A stretch of 64,000 bases of DNA, taken from contig OX424555.1 in assembly GCA_949152475.1 (NCBI GenBank), positions 61,795,977-61,859,976 on the forward strand, given 5' to 3'. The notes under the pieces are model-generated. The model did not search any database. It had not been told where the DNA came from and was given only the letters and a program-made list of their open reading frames with translations. Positions within the stretch are counted from its first letter, which is position 1, and the number at the start of each line of letters is the position of its first letter. Positions 1 through 11,226 of this stretch are shown one piece after another. The position numbers and the translations under genes are program-made. This DNA comes from Terebella lapidaria (taxonomy: Eukaryota; Annelida; Polychaeta; Terebellida; Terebellidae).

Positions 1-3000
1 GGGGACGACAAACAGACGACTGTAGAAGCCCGGAGAGTTCTGGGTCACCTTCTCCGTGGCTTCCTTGAGGAGCATCTCGGACACGAGGGCGTCCAGGACC
101 GCAAACTTCTCCGACCCCGGGGCGTAGGATGCGAACGCTATCGGTAGAGGGGAAAGAGGAGGCGCCTGACTGAAGGGAATCCGGTACCCGTGACGCAGTA
201 TGGTAGTTACTAGACAGTCCTCGAATTCCGTATCCCAGACTGGCCAAAAGGCCTGAAGACGAGCTCCCACGGGGGATACATCCGAATCGTGGTTCCGTGG
301 GAGCGTCTGGGACACATCAGGAGCGGGGCTGAGGCTTGGCAGAAGACGAGGATCCACCGCCGCCGCGACCTCCACGTGAAGAGTTAGTTGACTTCTTGTT
401 CTTGTCAAACTTGGAGCCCTTAGAAAACTGAGACGACTGAGACTGCTGTTTCGACTCCGTGGCCTTGACCTTCGGGATCTTGAACGACGAGGAAGAGGAT
501 GCCGCAGGCTTCTTCTCCTGGCGTTCCACCAATTTAACTAAGTTAAATTTGCTGAGAAGGTCCACTTCCTGGGCAACCGCCTGGCCGGCCTTGGCCAGGA
601 CATCCGGGTCAAAGAGGTGAGGACCAAAGACCGAAGACGTGCGTAACTTGGCTTGAAGGCGTCCGACAGCTTGGAGGTAGATCTCTTGAGAAAGGCGTCC
701 CGTCGCCTGAGAACAACGTTGGCCCACTCCACGTGCAACTCCTTCGTAATCTGTCCCACACACTTGTTAACGGAGGAAAGAGTCCTCTTGATGCGCAGCA
801 ACTCCGACACTGGTACTTGAACAGTGGCATTCGTGTCCAAATCGGCGTCCGCTGGAACCGAACCGGGGGCCAGACGGTCGACCTGCACGCTGAGGAGGCC
901 CGAGAGCCAGTCGAGGGTGTTGGCAACCAGCTGTACCCGACGCGGGTAAGACTCCCAGGTCTTGAGATCTGAGTCCGAAAGTGTAGCGGTAACACTCGAG
1001 GACTTGAGCCCAGGGGCGATGACTGACAGGTCGTCATTCACCGCCGCTGCCTCCAGAGTGCTACCGCAATCCGTAGTCTGGTAGTGCTTTAACTGTCCTT
1101 GGAAGCACGAGGCGAACTTGCCGGCTCGTAGGGGCTGTCCATTGACGGGGACGATCTTCTCCTCCACTAGAGTCCGCACTGACGAGATACCCTCGGACCA
1201 CGGGAAGCGCATGTCCGGCTCCGGCTGCTGACGGGCGTGGAGCACACGCTCACCCACCGACGTAAAAGAAGTCCCCTTGGCTGCAGGTAGCTCGATCTCG
1301 TCAGGGAAGGCCTCCTGAACCCAACCGCGGACCTGGGCAAAGGTGTCGTCGTCAGACTTGGAGGAGGAAGGCTTGGAGGTACCGGCCGTAGCTGAGGAGT
1401 CGGCAGACCTAGCCGGGCTAGCCACCCGCGGCTTCTTGACTGGAGGTTCATCCGAGGTCTGGTCTGCCGGGGGGGGGGAGGCAACGAGACTGGAGGCTCC
1501 AAAACAGCAACAGAGGACGACTCGGACGCGTGTTGCTCACCTTCAGACCTAGGGGCGTGGTCTGAAGCGGGACGCTTGGGCTCCCTCACACGGTCGTAGT
1601 CCGAGCGTGAACTTTTCTCTCCACGGCTACCGCGAGAGTCCCTGGAGGAGTAGTCCCTGCGGTCCGCACGCTCCCGACGGTAGTAGTAGTCCCTATCGTC
1701 ACGAGAACGGCCGGAACGGTAGTAACGATCCAACTCTTCATGGTAAGCACGGTCAAAGTCATATTCACGACGATGATCATAAACCCAATCACGGAACCGA
1801 TCCGCGCGGCTGGAGGACGGACGATCCCAATCGCCGGAACGGTGTTGATCCACAGGCCGAGCTGGACGGTGGCGGCGGTCAGGCGAGGACGGGCGGCCCA
1901 TCGCTGGAAGAACACTATCCGCCGTGGCTGTTGACCCGCGGTGAGAATCTCCACTGGAGGAAGACGACCGGCTGTCCGCGCGTCGACTGACGGACGGTGG
2001 TAGATCGCGGGGCAGAACACTGGGCTGAGAAACCCCCGGGCTGGCCACCGGTGGCTGCTGATCACGGTCACGGTCGGGTAAGCACCCGCGCGGCACCGCT
2101 GCGGCTGGAGAAGAGGTACCCTGGGCTGAAGAGGCGTCACGGTGCTGAACACGGCCCGGGCTACCAGCGAGAGACTTGTCCACCACAAGCACATCAACAG
2201 GGCCGTCGGAGAGCTGGACGGTGGAGTAGTCGGGGGGGGCCACACTTGGCACGACCGACGGGGCCCCTGCCTTCACCTGACTGTTCCTCCGAGACCGACT
2301 CGCCGGTCTCGGCAGCCTGGGAACGGGAATCCACCGTGGCCGAGTCAACTGGCTCCGACAAGATCGGGTCCAACGAAGGCAAACCCCAGGAACACGAAGG
2401 CTGGTCAGCTGGACTGTGGCTCAGGGGGTTGCCGCCGACGAACGGGTCACCAGAGAGAAGCGGCGTCGGAACTTCATCCACCGTGGGGGTGGCCGGTGTC
2501 GCAACTCCTTTCCCAACCAGGGACGACAACATCGCCGACATGGACGCAATGGATGTCTGCAAATTCCCAACCGTCTGTTCGAGGGAATCAAGACGAGAGG
2601 AGGAAGAGGAATCCAGAGATCGTCGATCAGCAGAACGCGACCTCTTCTTCTCCCTGTCGATCCTACGCTGATCTATCCTGTCGAATCTGTCATCGGGCCA
2701 AGATTCGCAGATCTGACAGCGCTGAGACGCACAGCAAACAAACGGTCTGCAAGACGGACAGCGATCGTGAGGATCGAGATCGAGAGGAACCAAGAAGTGT
2801 CCACACTTGGTACATCTCCTGACAGAAGACGATTCCATCGTAGAAACAGCTAAGTTCCAAAATCCAAACTTCAAAGGGGCAATCGCGAGCGACGCAAAGT
2901 TGTTGTTGACAGGAGCTCGCCAAAAACAAAAGTGAACTGGGAGGCAGTGGACCGGCACGATTATGCTACCACACGGAAAGTAACTACCATTACTAACGCA

Positions 3001-3100
3001 GGGTCTAAACGGGCCGGCTAACTTTCGTTTAGCTTTTTCACCCATATTTCATGTGTGGTTGGCGAATGAGGGCTCGCCAATTACACGACCCCAGAGTCAG
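1..3100 (-). mobile_element. DIRS-type tyrosine-recombinase retrotransposon fossil, 5' part
   Basis: The minus strand reads from about 3,100 leftward out of the window. Near 2,750-2,830 is a Cys-rich motif of the type seen in DIRS-like ORF1 proteins (CTKCGHFLVPLDLDPHDRC, then a Cys/Arg-rich stretch). A long Ser/Pro/Arg-rich region follows, including an Arg/Asp/Tyr-rich tract near 1,560-1,800, then a structured gag-like region at about 540-1,300. At 1-200 is the start of a reverse transcriptase, with the segment GFYSRLFVVP that I associate with DIRS elements. The rest of the RT, RNase H, recombinase and 3' repeats lie outside. The coding sequence is broken in several places (at least three), so this is a fossil. 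It lies downstream of the last visible IFT56 exon, so it is probably inside an IFT56 intron. The DIRS rather than Ngaro assignment is inference. Confidence 0.65.
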
Positions 3101-3365
3101 AGGTAAGTATCGCTTAGCATAACAAACATCAAAGATACTGTTCATGAAACATATATACTGAGACATATTAATATTACATCTACTTTACAAATTACTGACC
3201 ATACATGTTTAGGTACAGGTACATGTGGCGACATGGCAAAGGGATAAACCAGAGAGGAGTTTTTTTTATTAAAGAAACAGGATAGTGAGAAAATGGGTGA
3301 ATGGTACCACAAAATACTATTGATAATAGTTACTCATTCATATGACTACCGCTCGTTATGTTTAC

Positions 3366-6300
3366 CTGTTGTCAAGCAGGATGCGCTTGTAGATGTCGAT
3401 GGCCTCCTGGTAGTGGCTGCGCAGGTAGTGGATTGACGCCAGTGACAGCTGGTCCTCGATCACGTCCCGGAGGTTCTGGTGGTAGTTCATCAGCCGCTTC
3501 TCGTCATTGAACTTGTGTGACAGGTGAAACTGTACCCGGTTCTGCAGTGAACTCTTCGGTGCTGCAATGTGCGCAATTTGTGGATATTGGCATGGACTGA
3601 CTGTACATTAGGAACGGATCAGTAAACTGAGATATTTGAAAACATTAAATATAGTTTTCAACTGCGAATATGGATGATCAAATTTCCTTTTGCAGATTAG
3701 AGTGTGTCTTTGTATCACAGTCGTCAACGTGCGCACAGGATTCCTGTAGCGGAGTTACAGGAAGCCTGCAAAAAACAACAACATAATCTGAGAAAATTGA
3801 TGGTAGGTGGATATTTTTGGTTGGAAACACATCCCAAACGAGGTTTCCAGCAAAGCGACTTAGCAGATAGACTAACATAAAGATATTCTTTTGGGTGGTA
3901 GTTTCATTTGTTGTTGACACCTTCGTTATTATTAACTATAAACACATGAAGTGAGATTATTCCTCAATTATCGTCCGATTGCCCCTTTGTCTACATGAAA
4001 TCACCATATAATGGAACTTTTGCCCACTGCTAATGTGCATGGGGGTTTATTGGTTCACAGTTGATCAAATTCGACAGTTAATGGGAGGTGACACTCGTCT
4101 GTTTGTGTTTGTCAAGCAATTGTTTATCGTAGCACACACGAGATATGTGCTGCATGATTCACGTAACAGGCGCTGAAGTATTCACGTAACAGGCGCTTCA
4201 GTATTCAAGTAACACTGGATGTAAAATTGCCCTAAAATTTCTCTTTCCACTAAATTAACTTTGCACACATCAATATAAACACATACAAAGGTCAGATTCA
4301 TGGATTGTGCATTGTACTGGAAAAGTAAAAGCATATAGGCTGCATTTTTCCTGGCTGGATCTCTTCAATTGGCAATGCAAGTACCACTAGATGTAAAATT
4401 GTCCCCGAATCTCTCTTTCCACTAAATTTATAGCAAAATTATTCATTATATTTAACAACTGGAACGGTATAATATGTATGTACACTATACATAAACTGAA
4501 CATATACAGTGCTCACCATGACCTCACTGATCAGTATTGGGACCAGCGTGGGACTGGATGCAGTGTTGTACAATGTCATCCGTTTGCTCTGATGAGAAAC
4601 TGCAGTACCCACAGTCACCAGCCATAATGATTCTCTGTAGGAAAGTTGCTAACAAAATCACACACGTAAGATAGGTTAGGTCCATGCAACACACCAATAC
4701 CAATATCATTGAGGACATGATGAGCACTGTATATTCAGTTTGTTATATTGTTCCAGTTGTTATACATAATAAGTTATTCTGCTGTAAATTTAGTAAAAGA
4801 GATATTTGGGGGCTATTTTTCATCTAGTGCTACTTGCATACTAAATTAATTTACAACGAAGAAAAGGTATTGCCAGTTGATGAGATCCAGCCAGGAATAT
4901 CGCAACCTATATGCTTGTACTTTCCCAGTGCAATGCACAATCCATGAATCTGACCTTCGTATGTGTTTATATTGATGTGTACAAAGTTAATTTAGTGGAA
5001 AGAGATATTTTGGGGCAATTTTACATCCAGTGTTACTTGAATACTGAAGCGCCTGTTACGTGAATACATCAGCGCCCGTTACGTGAATCCTGCAGCACAT
5101 ATATCGTGGGTGCTACGATAAACAGTTGCTTGACAAACACAAACAGACGAGTGTCACCTCCCATCAAATGTTGAATTTGATCAACTGTGAACCAATTAAC
5201 CCCCATGTACACTAGCAGTGGGCAAAAGTTCCAATATATGGGGATTACATGTAGACAAAGGAGCAATCGGACGATGATTGAGGAATAATCTCACTTCATG
5301 TGTTTATAGTTAATAATCACGAAGGTGTCAACAACAAATAAAACTACCACCCAAAAGAATATCTTTATGTTAGTCTATCTGCTAAGTCGTTTTGCTGGAA
5401 ACCTCGTTTGGGATGTGTTTCCAACCAAAAATACCCACCTACCATCAATTATCTTAAATTATGTTGTTGTTTTTGCAGGCTTCCTGTAACTCCGCTACAG
5501 GAATCATGTGCGCACGTTGACGACTGTGTGTATCAAGCACTGTACATCCAACAAATACATGTATGAACATGATTAAATGTACAATATTTGTACATTTCTT
5601 GTACAATACAAGATTTTAGCAAGCAAATTTTGAGGGCCGAAACGGTAAATCTGATGATAGCAGTTTTGAATAACACCACAAAATGTGGTATAAAGTGTAT
5701 TTGTTTCAGTCAATAGGATCATTACCATTACCATTATGCAGTGTCAAACATGACATTGATGTACATGTACGCACATCAAATAATCGTACTTGCAAATTTA
5801 TACTCGTACATGTACATGATACCCTGTTGTATGTAAGTGAATGGATACAATTAATTTCCACTCACCTGACCCTGAATCGCTAGCAGCTACAAACAAAAAA
5901 GTACTTTAATATCATGTGTCATCAGTATTCATTTTACACGTACATGCTTTTTAAAATTACAAGCGATATTAATCGAGAGTGAAGTTCATGGGTCAATCAA
6001 TATCAGGAGAAAATCACATCGAATTGCCCCTAAACAGACCAAACAGCATGATTAGGACAGTTAATGTACACACATGATGTAGAGCATATTCTAGTATATA
6101 CATTGGGATATATTATCATTTAATTGCATACATTAAATATGTCACTGCTTGCTGTCTGACTCGGACACTGGCAGTAGTAAATTTTGCATCAAACTAACTA
6201 ACAGTCCCTTCCCTCTCATATCAAATATTCATAACACCAGAAACAATTTTTTGCACAGTGCTTGTATTTATGTACTTTCATGGGACATATTAGCTAATCT

Positions 6301-7239
6301 GCAAAAGAAAATTGTTGTCTTCATTCCATGGCTCAGTAAAAATGATTGAGTACATACCAGTATTTAGTAATACTACACATGTTTACTAGTTATAGCAATA
6401 ACTGAATCTATCATCCCCAAATATATATTTCAACAAGCTCAAAATTCTACGGTGGGTACCCACAACCAAACCTACATGTAGCTTATTATACCCCAACTAT
6501 ACATTACAGGTATGAATCCTAATCTGTACATGCAATCAAATCATGATCATGCTAATGTCAGTATGACAAATCAAAAGTAATTCAAGTACTTGTGTCCTAG
6601 TCATGCTATTTGAGTATAAGTTCCCATATCTTACCCCTCTGAGCTGCCTCATCTGACTCCTTATACATTCCCAGCAAGAAGCAGCAACACGCCAGAAACG
6701 TCCATACATCCGGGTGACAACCATCCTTGCGAGTCAGACGCTGGTATTCCTGTGTTAACATGGTTATCATAGCAATTGAAAGCACTATAATATATATAGA
6801 AATAAAGTGTTCATCATGAGTTTGGATATATAGTTCAGAGTAATTTCGAAGTACAAATTTGCTTCCATTTACCTCCATTGCCCGCTTGTAATCCCCCACA
6901 TGGAAAGCACAAAATGCAATCCAAAGATCTGTTTCTTCAGTGCTTTTGCCACTGTTCCTTTGGAACTGTCCATTTGTGAAAGGTACATAAGAAACTACAT
7001 GTATAGATCTATCATATATTTACATGTGATTCAGATACATATTTGAATTTATATCTATAAAACATTGTAAACCAGGAAGAGTTAGATCTAAATACTACCT
7101 CAAGCAGTGTCATTGCTCCACTGTAATCGCGCTGGTTGATGAAATCTTCAAGCTTTGGCAATTGCTTTTTCTTCTGCTTCTCTTTTGTGGCAGCAGGGGT
7201 AGAGCCAGGCCCAGTGGCCGGCTTGACCCTTGACAGCAT
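3366..7239 (-). CDS. IFT56: IFT56 (TTC26) intraflagellar transport TPR protein, 5' exons only
   Basis: Four coding exons are visible on the minus strand: 7099-7239 (begins MLSRVKPATGPG and ends DYSGAMTLLE), 6873-6965 (ends FCAFHVGDYKRAME), 6635-6749 (VWTFLACCCFLLGMYKESDE) and 3366-3561 (contains FNDEKRLMNYHQNL and ASIHYLRSHYQEAIDIYKRI). Splice sites are GT-AG and the phases agree across each junction. The order and wording match vertebrate TTC26/IFT56, an IFT-B complex protein built of TPR-like helices that supports ciliary transport. The first ATG lies directly after an AG, so a short upstream exon (vertebrate proteins begin MMLSR) is possible and was not found. The remaining exons lie beyond the left edge. 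The intron between the third and fourth exons is about 3.1 kb and holds the 3.7-5.5 kb foldback. Confidence 0.9.
3716..5528. repeat. Large foldback (long inverted repeat) in an IFT56 intron
   Basis: Two arms of about 810 bp (about 3716-4529 and 4712-5528) are reverse complements with scattered differences. They flank a unique loop of about 180 bp. The outer ends read CACAGTCGTCAACGTGCGCA and its complement. Shared internal landmarks include GTAACTCCGCTACAGG, the segment around GACAAACACAAACAGACGAG, and the loop-proximal CAGTGCTCA. The loop encodes on the minus strand a short C2H2-like finger (C-x2-C-x12-H-x4-H) near 4,530-4,620. This is either a foldback-type DNA element or an inverted duplication. 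No transposase was seen. Confidence 0.8.
5540..6630. other. IFT56 intron sequence, no feature recognised
   Basis: AT-rich intron sequence between the foldback and the third visible IFT56 exon. It has many ATGTACATG-type short motifs but no coding signature, inverted repeat or array that I could support. Confidence 0.6.
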
Positions 7240-9215
7240 CTGCATATGAAACAAAACCATAAGGAATCTGAGCTTTTCACACATTGTAAAACTTTGTTGG
7301 AACCTTTCATTGTGTGTACTAGGGCCCGGATGAGTCGACAGGTACCCGAATTCGGAGCGGGTCATACAATTAGCCTGGTCGAAATTTCGTTATCCGTACC
7401 CGAGAACGAATAACGATATAGTCTTTGTCCTGAATATTTGCATAAAAACTAGTAAAATCACACAGATGAAAAGAGAATCATCGGGGAAAAAATGTTTGCG
7501 TTTTGCAGGAGAAATGAAAGTTATATATGTTGTTAATTTCTAGAGGAAGAAAAACTAGGGTTAGCACAAGTACAGATTTCGTAACTCGAATACTCGGGTG
7601 TTGTGACTCGTAACCGAGTACTCATATAAAATAAACAAATGTAGATCGCATTGGCAAAATTTTTCGAATAGATCATCAATTCACCATGTATTTCACTTGG
7701 ACTGCCAGTAGACTGCTGAATGGAGTGGGGGGTATTCAGAAAGTAAAATCATACATTGCCAAGCAGTTTAGAATTAAATATTTGGATATACTAGTATAAT
7801 CACTAAATCACTGAACAGCATTCCTTCTCAGATGGGCGTGGACAAGTTGTTTGCATCACGTGACTTAGTTCACAGTGCACTCGCTAGAGCCTAGAGGCAG
7901 CATTAAGTGATTCGCCAGGTGGCGCAGCTAGTTCATGTTCAAAACAATGTCAACAAGAACTCAAATTACGACCTTTTTTCAACGTCTTGTCATGGTTTTG
8001 AGCGCTCATTTCGTGATATTTACTGAAAAAAATGTCTTAGTTTTGTTCAACGAGTACCATGTTTACAAATTGCTCCAGTGAACCAGTACATTTTTTTTTC
8101 ATATATTTGGACGGGTTACCCGGGGCGGGTCGGGTCAGACCATACAGGTTCCCGGTGTCACGTACATTTTTTACCCCCGTACAATTTTTACTAACCTGTG
8201 ATTTTCACGCATACGCAAACGGTGGGTTTTTTTAGTATGCGGCAATTGCGTGCTGAAAGTACATACAATTATTACCCCAGCTGGCAACCGACTTGCATGG
8301 GCCTAACTGTGAACAGGCGTACGGATATGGGCCATACATTCTACCCTATTAGAGTAATAACCAAGTAACGGGAGTAATTACATCTTTTGTAATCAATGGA
8401 CATCTAATGAAGTTGACAAAATGAAGTGTCTTCTGCAAGTGTATAAGCTTCAGGCGCATCCAACGCTGCACCAAAAACCTGGGACGTTCCTGTCATTAAT
8501 ATTAGGTGTTGGACCAGTATATTTACATGGTTTAGTTGGAAGGGGAAAAGTAATGCACCAAACACCAATTACTCCAGAAAGAAAATGAGTTTAGTTTTGA
8601 GTACTCAAATTTACCAAACCCACAGTTGTCAATTTTGGATACTGTTGTCAAATTTGTCAACTCCCATAAGAGTTGTCAAATTTGCCCCTTTCCCCAACTG
8701 TGCTGACCAACCCAGTCATGGGCGATAATTAAGGAAGTTAGTAGTTAAACACTATCATCGCATCATCTACAAAAATGTACCAACCATTTTCCAATATTTT
8801 CTTTTTACTAAAAATCAAACTATCAAAACACAATCGTATATTCGGTAAAGAAATGCAATATATTCCAAACAAATTGACTTTGTATCTCCGTTGCCAATCA
8901 CGCCAAACTTTCCGATTTTCGGTGTCCAGGAATTTGCCTCGTTTTGAATCACGGTGGGAATACAAACCCATAAGCAGCTAACTTGCATTGACTCGAGCAA
9001 ATCCAGACGTACATGTATGGATGCACCTGGATTCGTATAACTAGTATGTATTTTGCACAATTTCATAGAGGGCAAAATTAAATTATTCATTGCTCGATCC
9101 ATATGGTAATCATAACAATTTGAAAAAAAATGTTGATTCAAATATTGATTCAAAATGATGTTCAATTTTACCATATTGTTTAACGAAATTATTTGTGAAA
9201 GTCCAACTGCCAGGA
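7240..9215. other. Upstream of IFT56: no gene recognised, possible degraded element
   Basis: No convincing ORF is present. Around 7,320-7,370 and 8,105-8,160 there are clustered GGGTACCCG-like and CGGGTCGGGTC motifs, such as subterminal repeats of some hAT elements carry. The ends could not be matched as inverted repeats, so no element is called. The IFT56 promoter and any 5' non-coding exon should lie in the right-hand neighbourhood of 7,240, but no core promoter motif stood out. Confidence 0.45.
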
Positions 9216-9217
9216 TA

Positions 9218-9646
9218 TTACGGAAGCGTATTGCTATCAAGGGTGTAAAAAATATTATCTCGTATGTACGACTTATATCTTGTACGTACGACTTAATAAC
9301 CCGTACGTACGACTTGATAACCCGTACGTACGACTTAAGAACTCGTATGTACGACTTGTTAACCCGTACGTACGACTTAGTATCTCGTACGTACGACTTA
9401 GTAACTCGTACATATGACTTATTAACTCCTACGTATGACTTATTAACCCGTACGTACGACTTATTAACTCATACGTACGAGTTAGTAAGTCGTACTTATG
9501 AGATACTAAGTCATATGTATGAGTTATTAAGTCGTACATACGAGTTAATAAGTCGTACATACGACTTAATAAGTCGTATGTATGAGATATAACTCATACG
9601 TACGAGATAAGAAATTTTACGCACTTGATAACAATACGCTTCCGTA
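9218..9646. mobile_element. Small TIR element with palindromic 21-bp array, copy 1
   Basis: The left end ACGGAAGCGTATTGCTATCA with AAGGGTGTAAAAAA following is mirrored on the right by TTTTACGCACTTGATAACAA and TACGCTTCCGTAG. The interior is a tandem array of about 21-22 bp units (CGTACGTACGACTT plus AATAAC/AATAAG variants) that are nearly palindromic. No coding capacity is credible. Open frames on both strands arise because the repeat length is a multiple of three and reads almost the same on each strand. Confidence 0.75.
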
Positions 9647-10053
9647 GTGAAACGTATTGTTATCAAGTGTGTAAAAAAATGTATCTCGTACGTATGACTT
9701 ATATCTCGTATGTACGACTTATTAACTCGTACGTACGAGTTAATAAGTCGTACGTACGAGTTAATAAGTCGTACGTACGAGTTAATAAGTCGTACGTACG
9801 AGTTAATAAGTCGTACGTACGAGTTAATAAGTCGTACGTATGACTTAATAAGTCGTACGTATGACTTAATGAGTCGTACATACGACTTAATAAGTCGTAC
9901 ATACGACTTAATAAGTCGTACGTATGACTTAATAAGTCGTACATACGACTTAATAAGTCGTACGTATGACTTAGTAAGTCGTACATACGAGTTAGTAAGT
10001 CGTACGTACGAGATACAAATTTTTACACACTTGATAGCAATACGCTTCCGTAG
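9647..10053. mobile_element. Small TIR element with palindromic 21-bp array, copy 2
   Basis: This directly follows copy 1 and has the same terminal sequence: AAACGTATTGTTATCAAGTG at left and CACTTGATAGCAATACGCTT CCGTAG at right. The interior array is more regular than in copy 1. The core unit TCGTACGTACGA is a perfect 12-bp palindrome, spaced by CTTAATAAG or GTTAATAAG, with about 14 units. The head-to-tail pair suggests either a tandem duplication of one element or one inserting beside the other. Confidence 0.75.
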
Positions 10054-10450
10054 GATATCAATTCATATGTAATAACAGGTGCCCGTACTATATCACAGAG
10101 ATTACACTCTGTGGCTGCATAGATAGGACCTGTATTTCATCATTGCCAAACATTCAAGATACCAGTATCTAAAAACTAAATGGCTCCATAAATCATAGAC
10201 AAACACAGTTATGTGTGTTAGTCCTCTATTATAAAGGATATGATCAAATTACCTATAGTATATACATTTCTATCTATTTTTTCTCGCATGGAATCCAATC
10301 GAGGCCGGTTTGGTATATACCCTACATGTTAATCGATTAATTGTATTGTCGATATATCAACGTACATTTTGTTAGAGATCATACTAGGGTTGGCCAAACA
10401 GAGACTACTGAAATGAACATATTTTATGCACTGAATTTATATGAATAGGC
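10054..10450. other. No feature recognised
   Basis: AT-rich unique-looking sequence between two inverted-repeat elements. No ORF, array or hairpin was seen. Confidence 0.5.
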
Positions 10451-10451
10451 C

Positions 10452-10584
10452 CTGGGGTCTATTTCACAAAGAATCTAAATATACTTTAGCCGACTAAAAT
10501 AAGATTTAACCTACTATCTACCAAGCTAAATACCGAACTTAGTCGGCTAAAGTATATTTAGAATCTTTGTGAAATAGGCCCCAG
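10452..10584. mobile_element. 133-bp hairpin MITE
   Basis: Near-perfect inverted repeat beginning CTGGGGTCTATTTCACAAAG and ending with its complement (CTTTGTGAAATAGGCCCCAG). The arms are about 48 bp and continue through the ACTTTAGCCGACTAA core. The whole unit can fold into one hairpin, typical of a short non-autonomous DNA element. Confidence 0.8.
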
Positions 10585-10891
10585 ATCATCTAGTGTGAAT
10601 TCAAGATATATCTTCCAAATATCCGTGAGGTTAGTATTGCTGGCAGTGGCAGTGAGGTGAGAGAAATCACGCCAGCTTATGTTCCATAAATGCTACAGCT
10701 ACATTATTTATCATAGTTGGATATATGAGTCACTTCCAATTCGTTATATTGTTCTCTACAGTCACTGTAATACAGATGCATGCATGTGTCTTGAACATTC
10801 AGTTAACTTTTATTTGACTTCCACACTGGAACAATGCTACTAGTAATTACGATGATCTTGTATACCATACACAAACATAATTATACATAAT

Positions 10892-11086
10892 TACTGTAAA
10901 ACTACTAATTTTGGAGAACAATTTATTTGGCGGATTTGGCGGTAGGGAAAAAAACCGCCAAATTAACTAGATATATGTTAAGAAAATATAAGTGGTTTCA
11001 AGAACGCCACATTAAATCTCCGCCAAATAACGTGGGGTTCACAACCGCCAAATTCAATAGCCGCCGAAATTAGTCTTTTTACAGTA
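10892..11086. mobile_element. Tc/mariner-like MITE (TACTGTAAAA ends), copy 1
   Basis: The ends TACTGTAAAA and TTTTTACAGTA are inverted repeats flanked by TA. The interior carries inverted GGCGG/CCGCC blocks (TTTGGCGGATTTGGCGG against CCGCCAAATT) and the shared core TTAACTAGATATATGTTAAG. A second copy sits at 17,385-17,572, which confirms a dispersed family. Confidence 0.8.
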
Positions 11087-11226
11087 TTTTAATATTTCGA
11101 GTTTTTTTTTTCTTGTATAAACTTAATTGATATAATCGAAATCCATATTGATGACTAAAGAATTGAATTCAATACATTTTCTGTGGAGTAAGTCTACATT
11201 TTGTCAGACTCATTTCGCAGCCTAAC

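Noticed and set aside
1586-2853. Several overlapping ORFs on both strands in 1.6-2.9 kb
   Set aside because: They are shadows of the Arg/Ser-rich DIRS ORF1 on the minus strand; GC-rich repetitive codons keep other frames open.
7318-8165. hAT element flanked by GGGTACCCG motifs
   Set aside because: Motif clusters are present on both sides, but no matching termini or 8-bp duplication could be found.
9250-10020. CRISPR array
   Set aside because: Regular spacing exists, but there are no unique spacers, the repeats are contiguous, and the genome is animal.
9155-10072. Long open frames on both strands repeating RTYDLIS/RTYELIS
   Set aside because: They follow from a 21-bp, nearly palindromic tandem repeat whose length is a multiple of three. 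Both strands give the same peptide and there is no other coding evidence.
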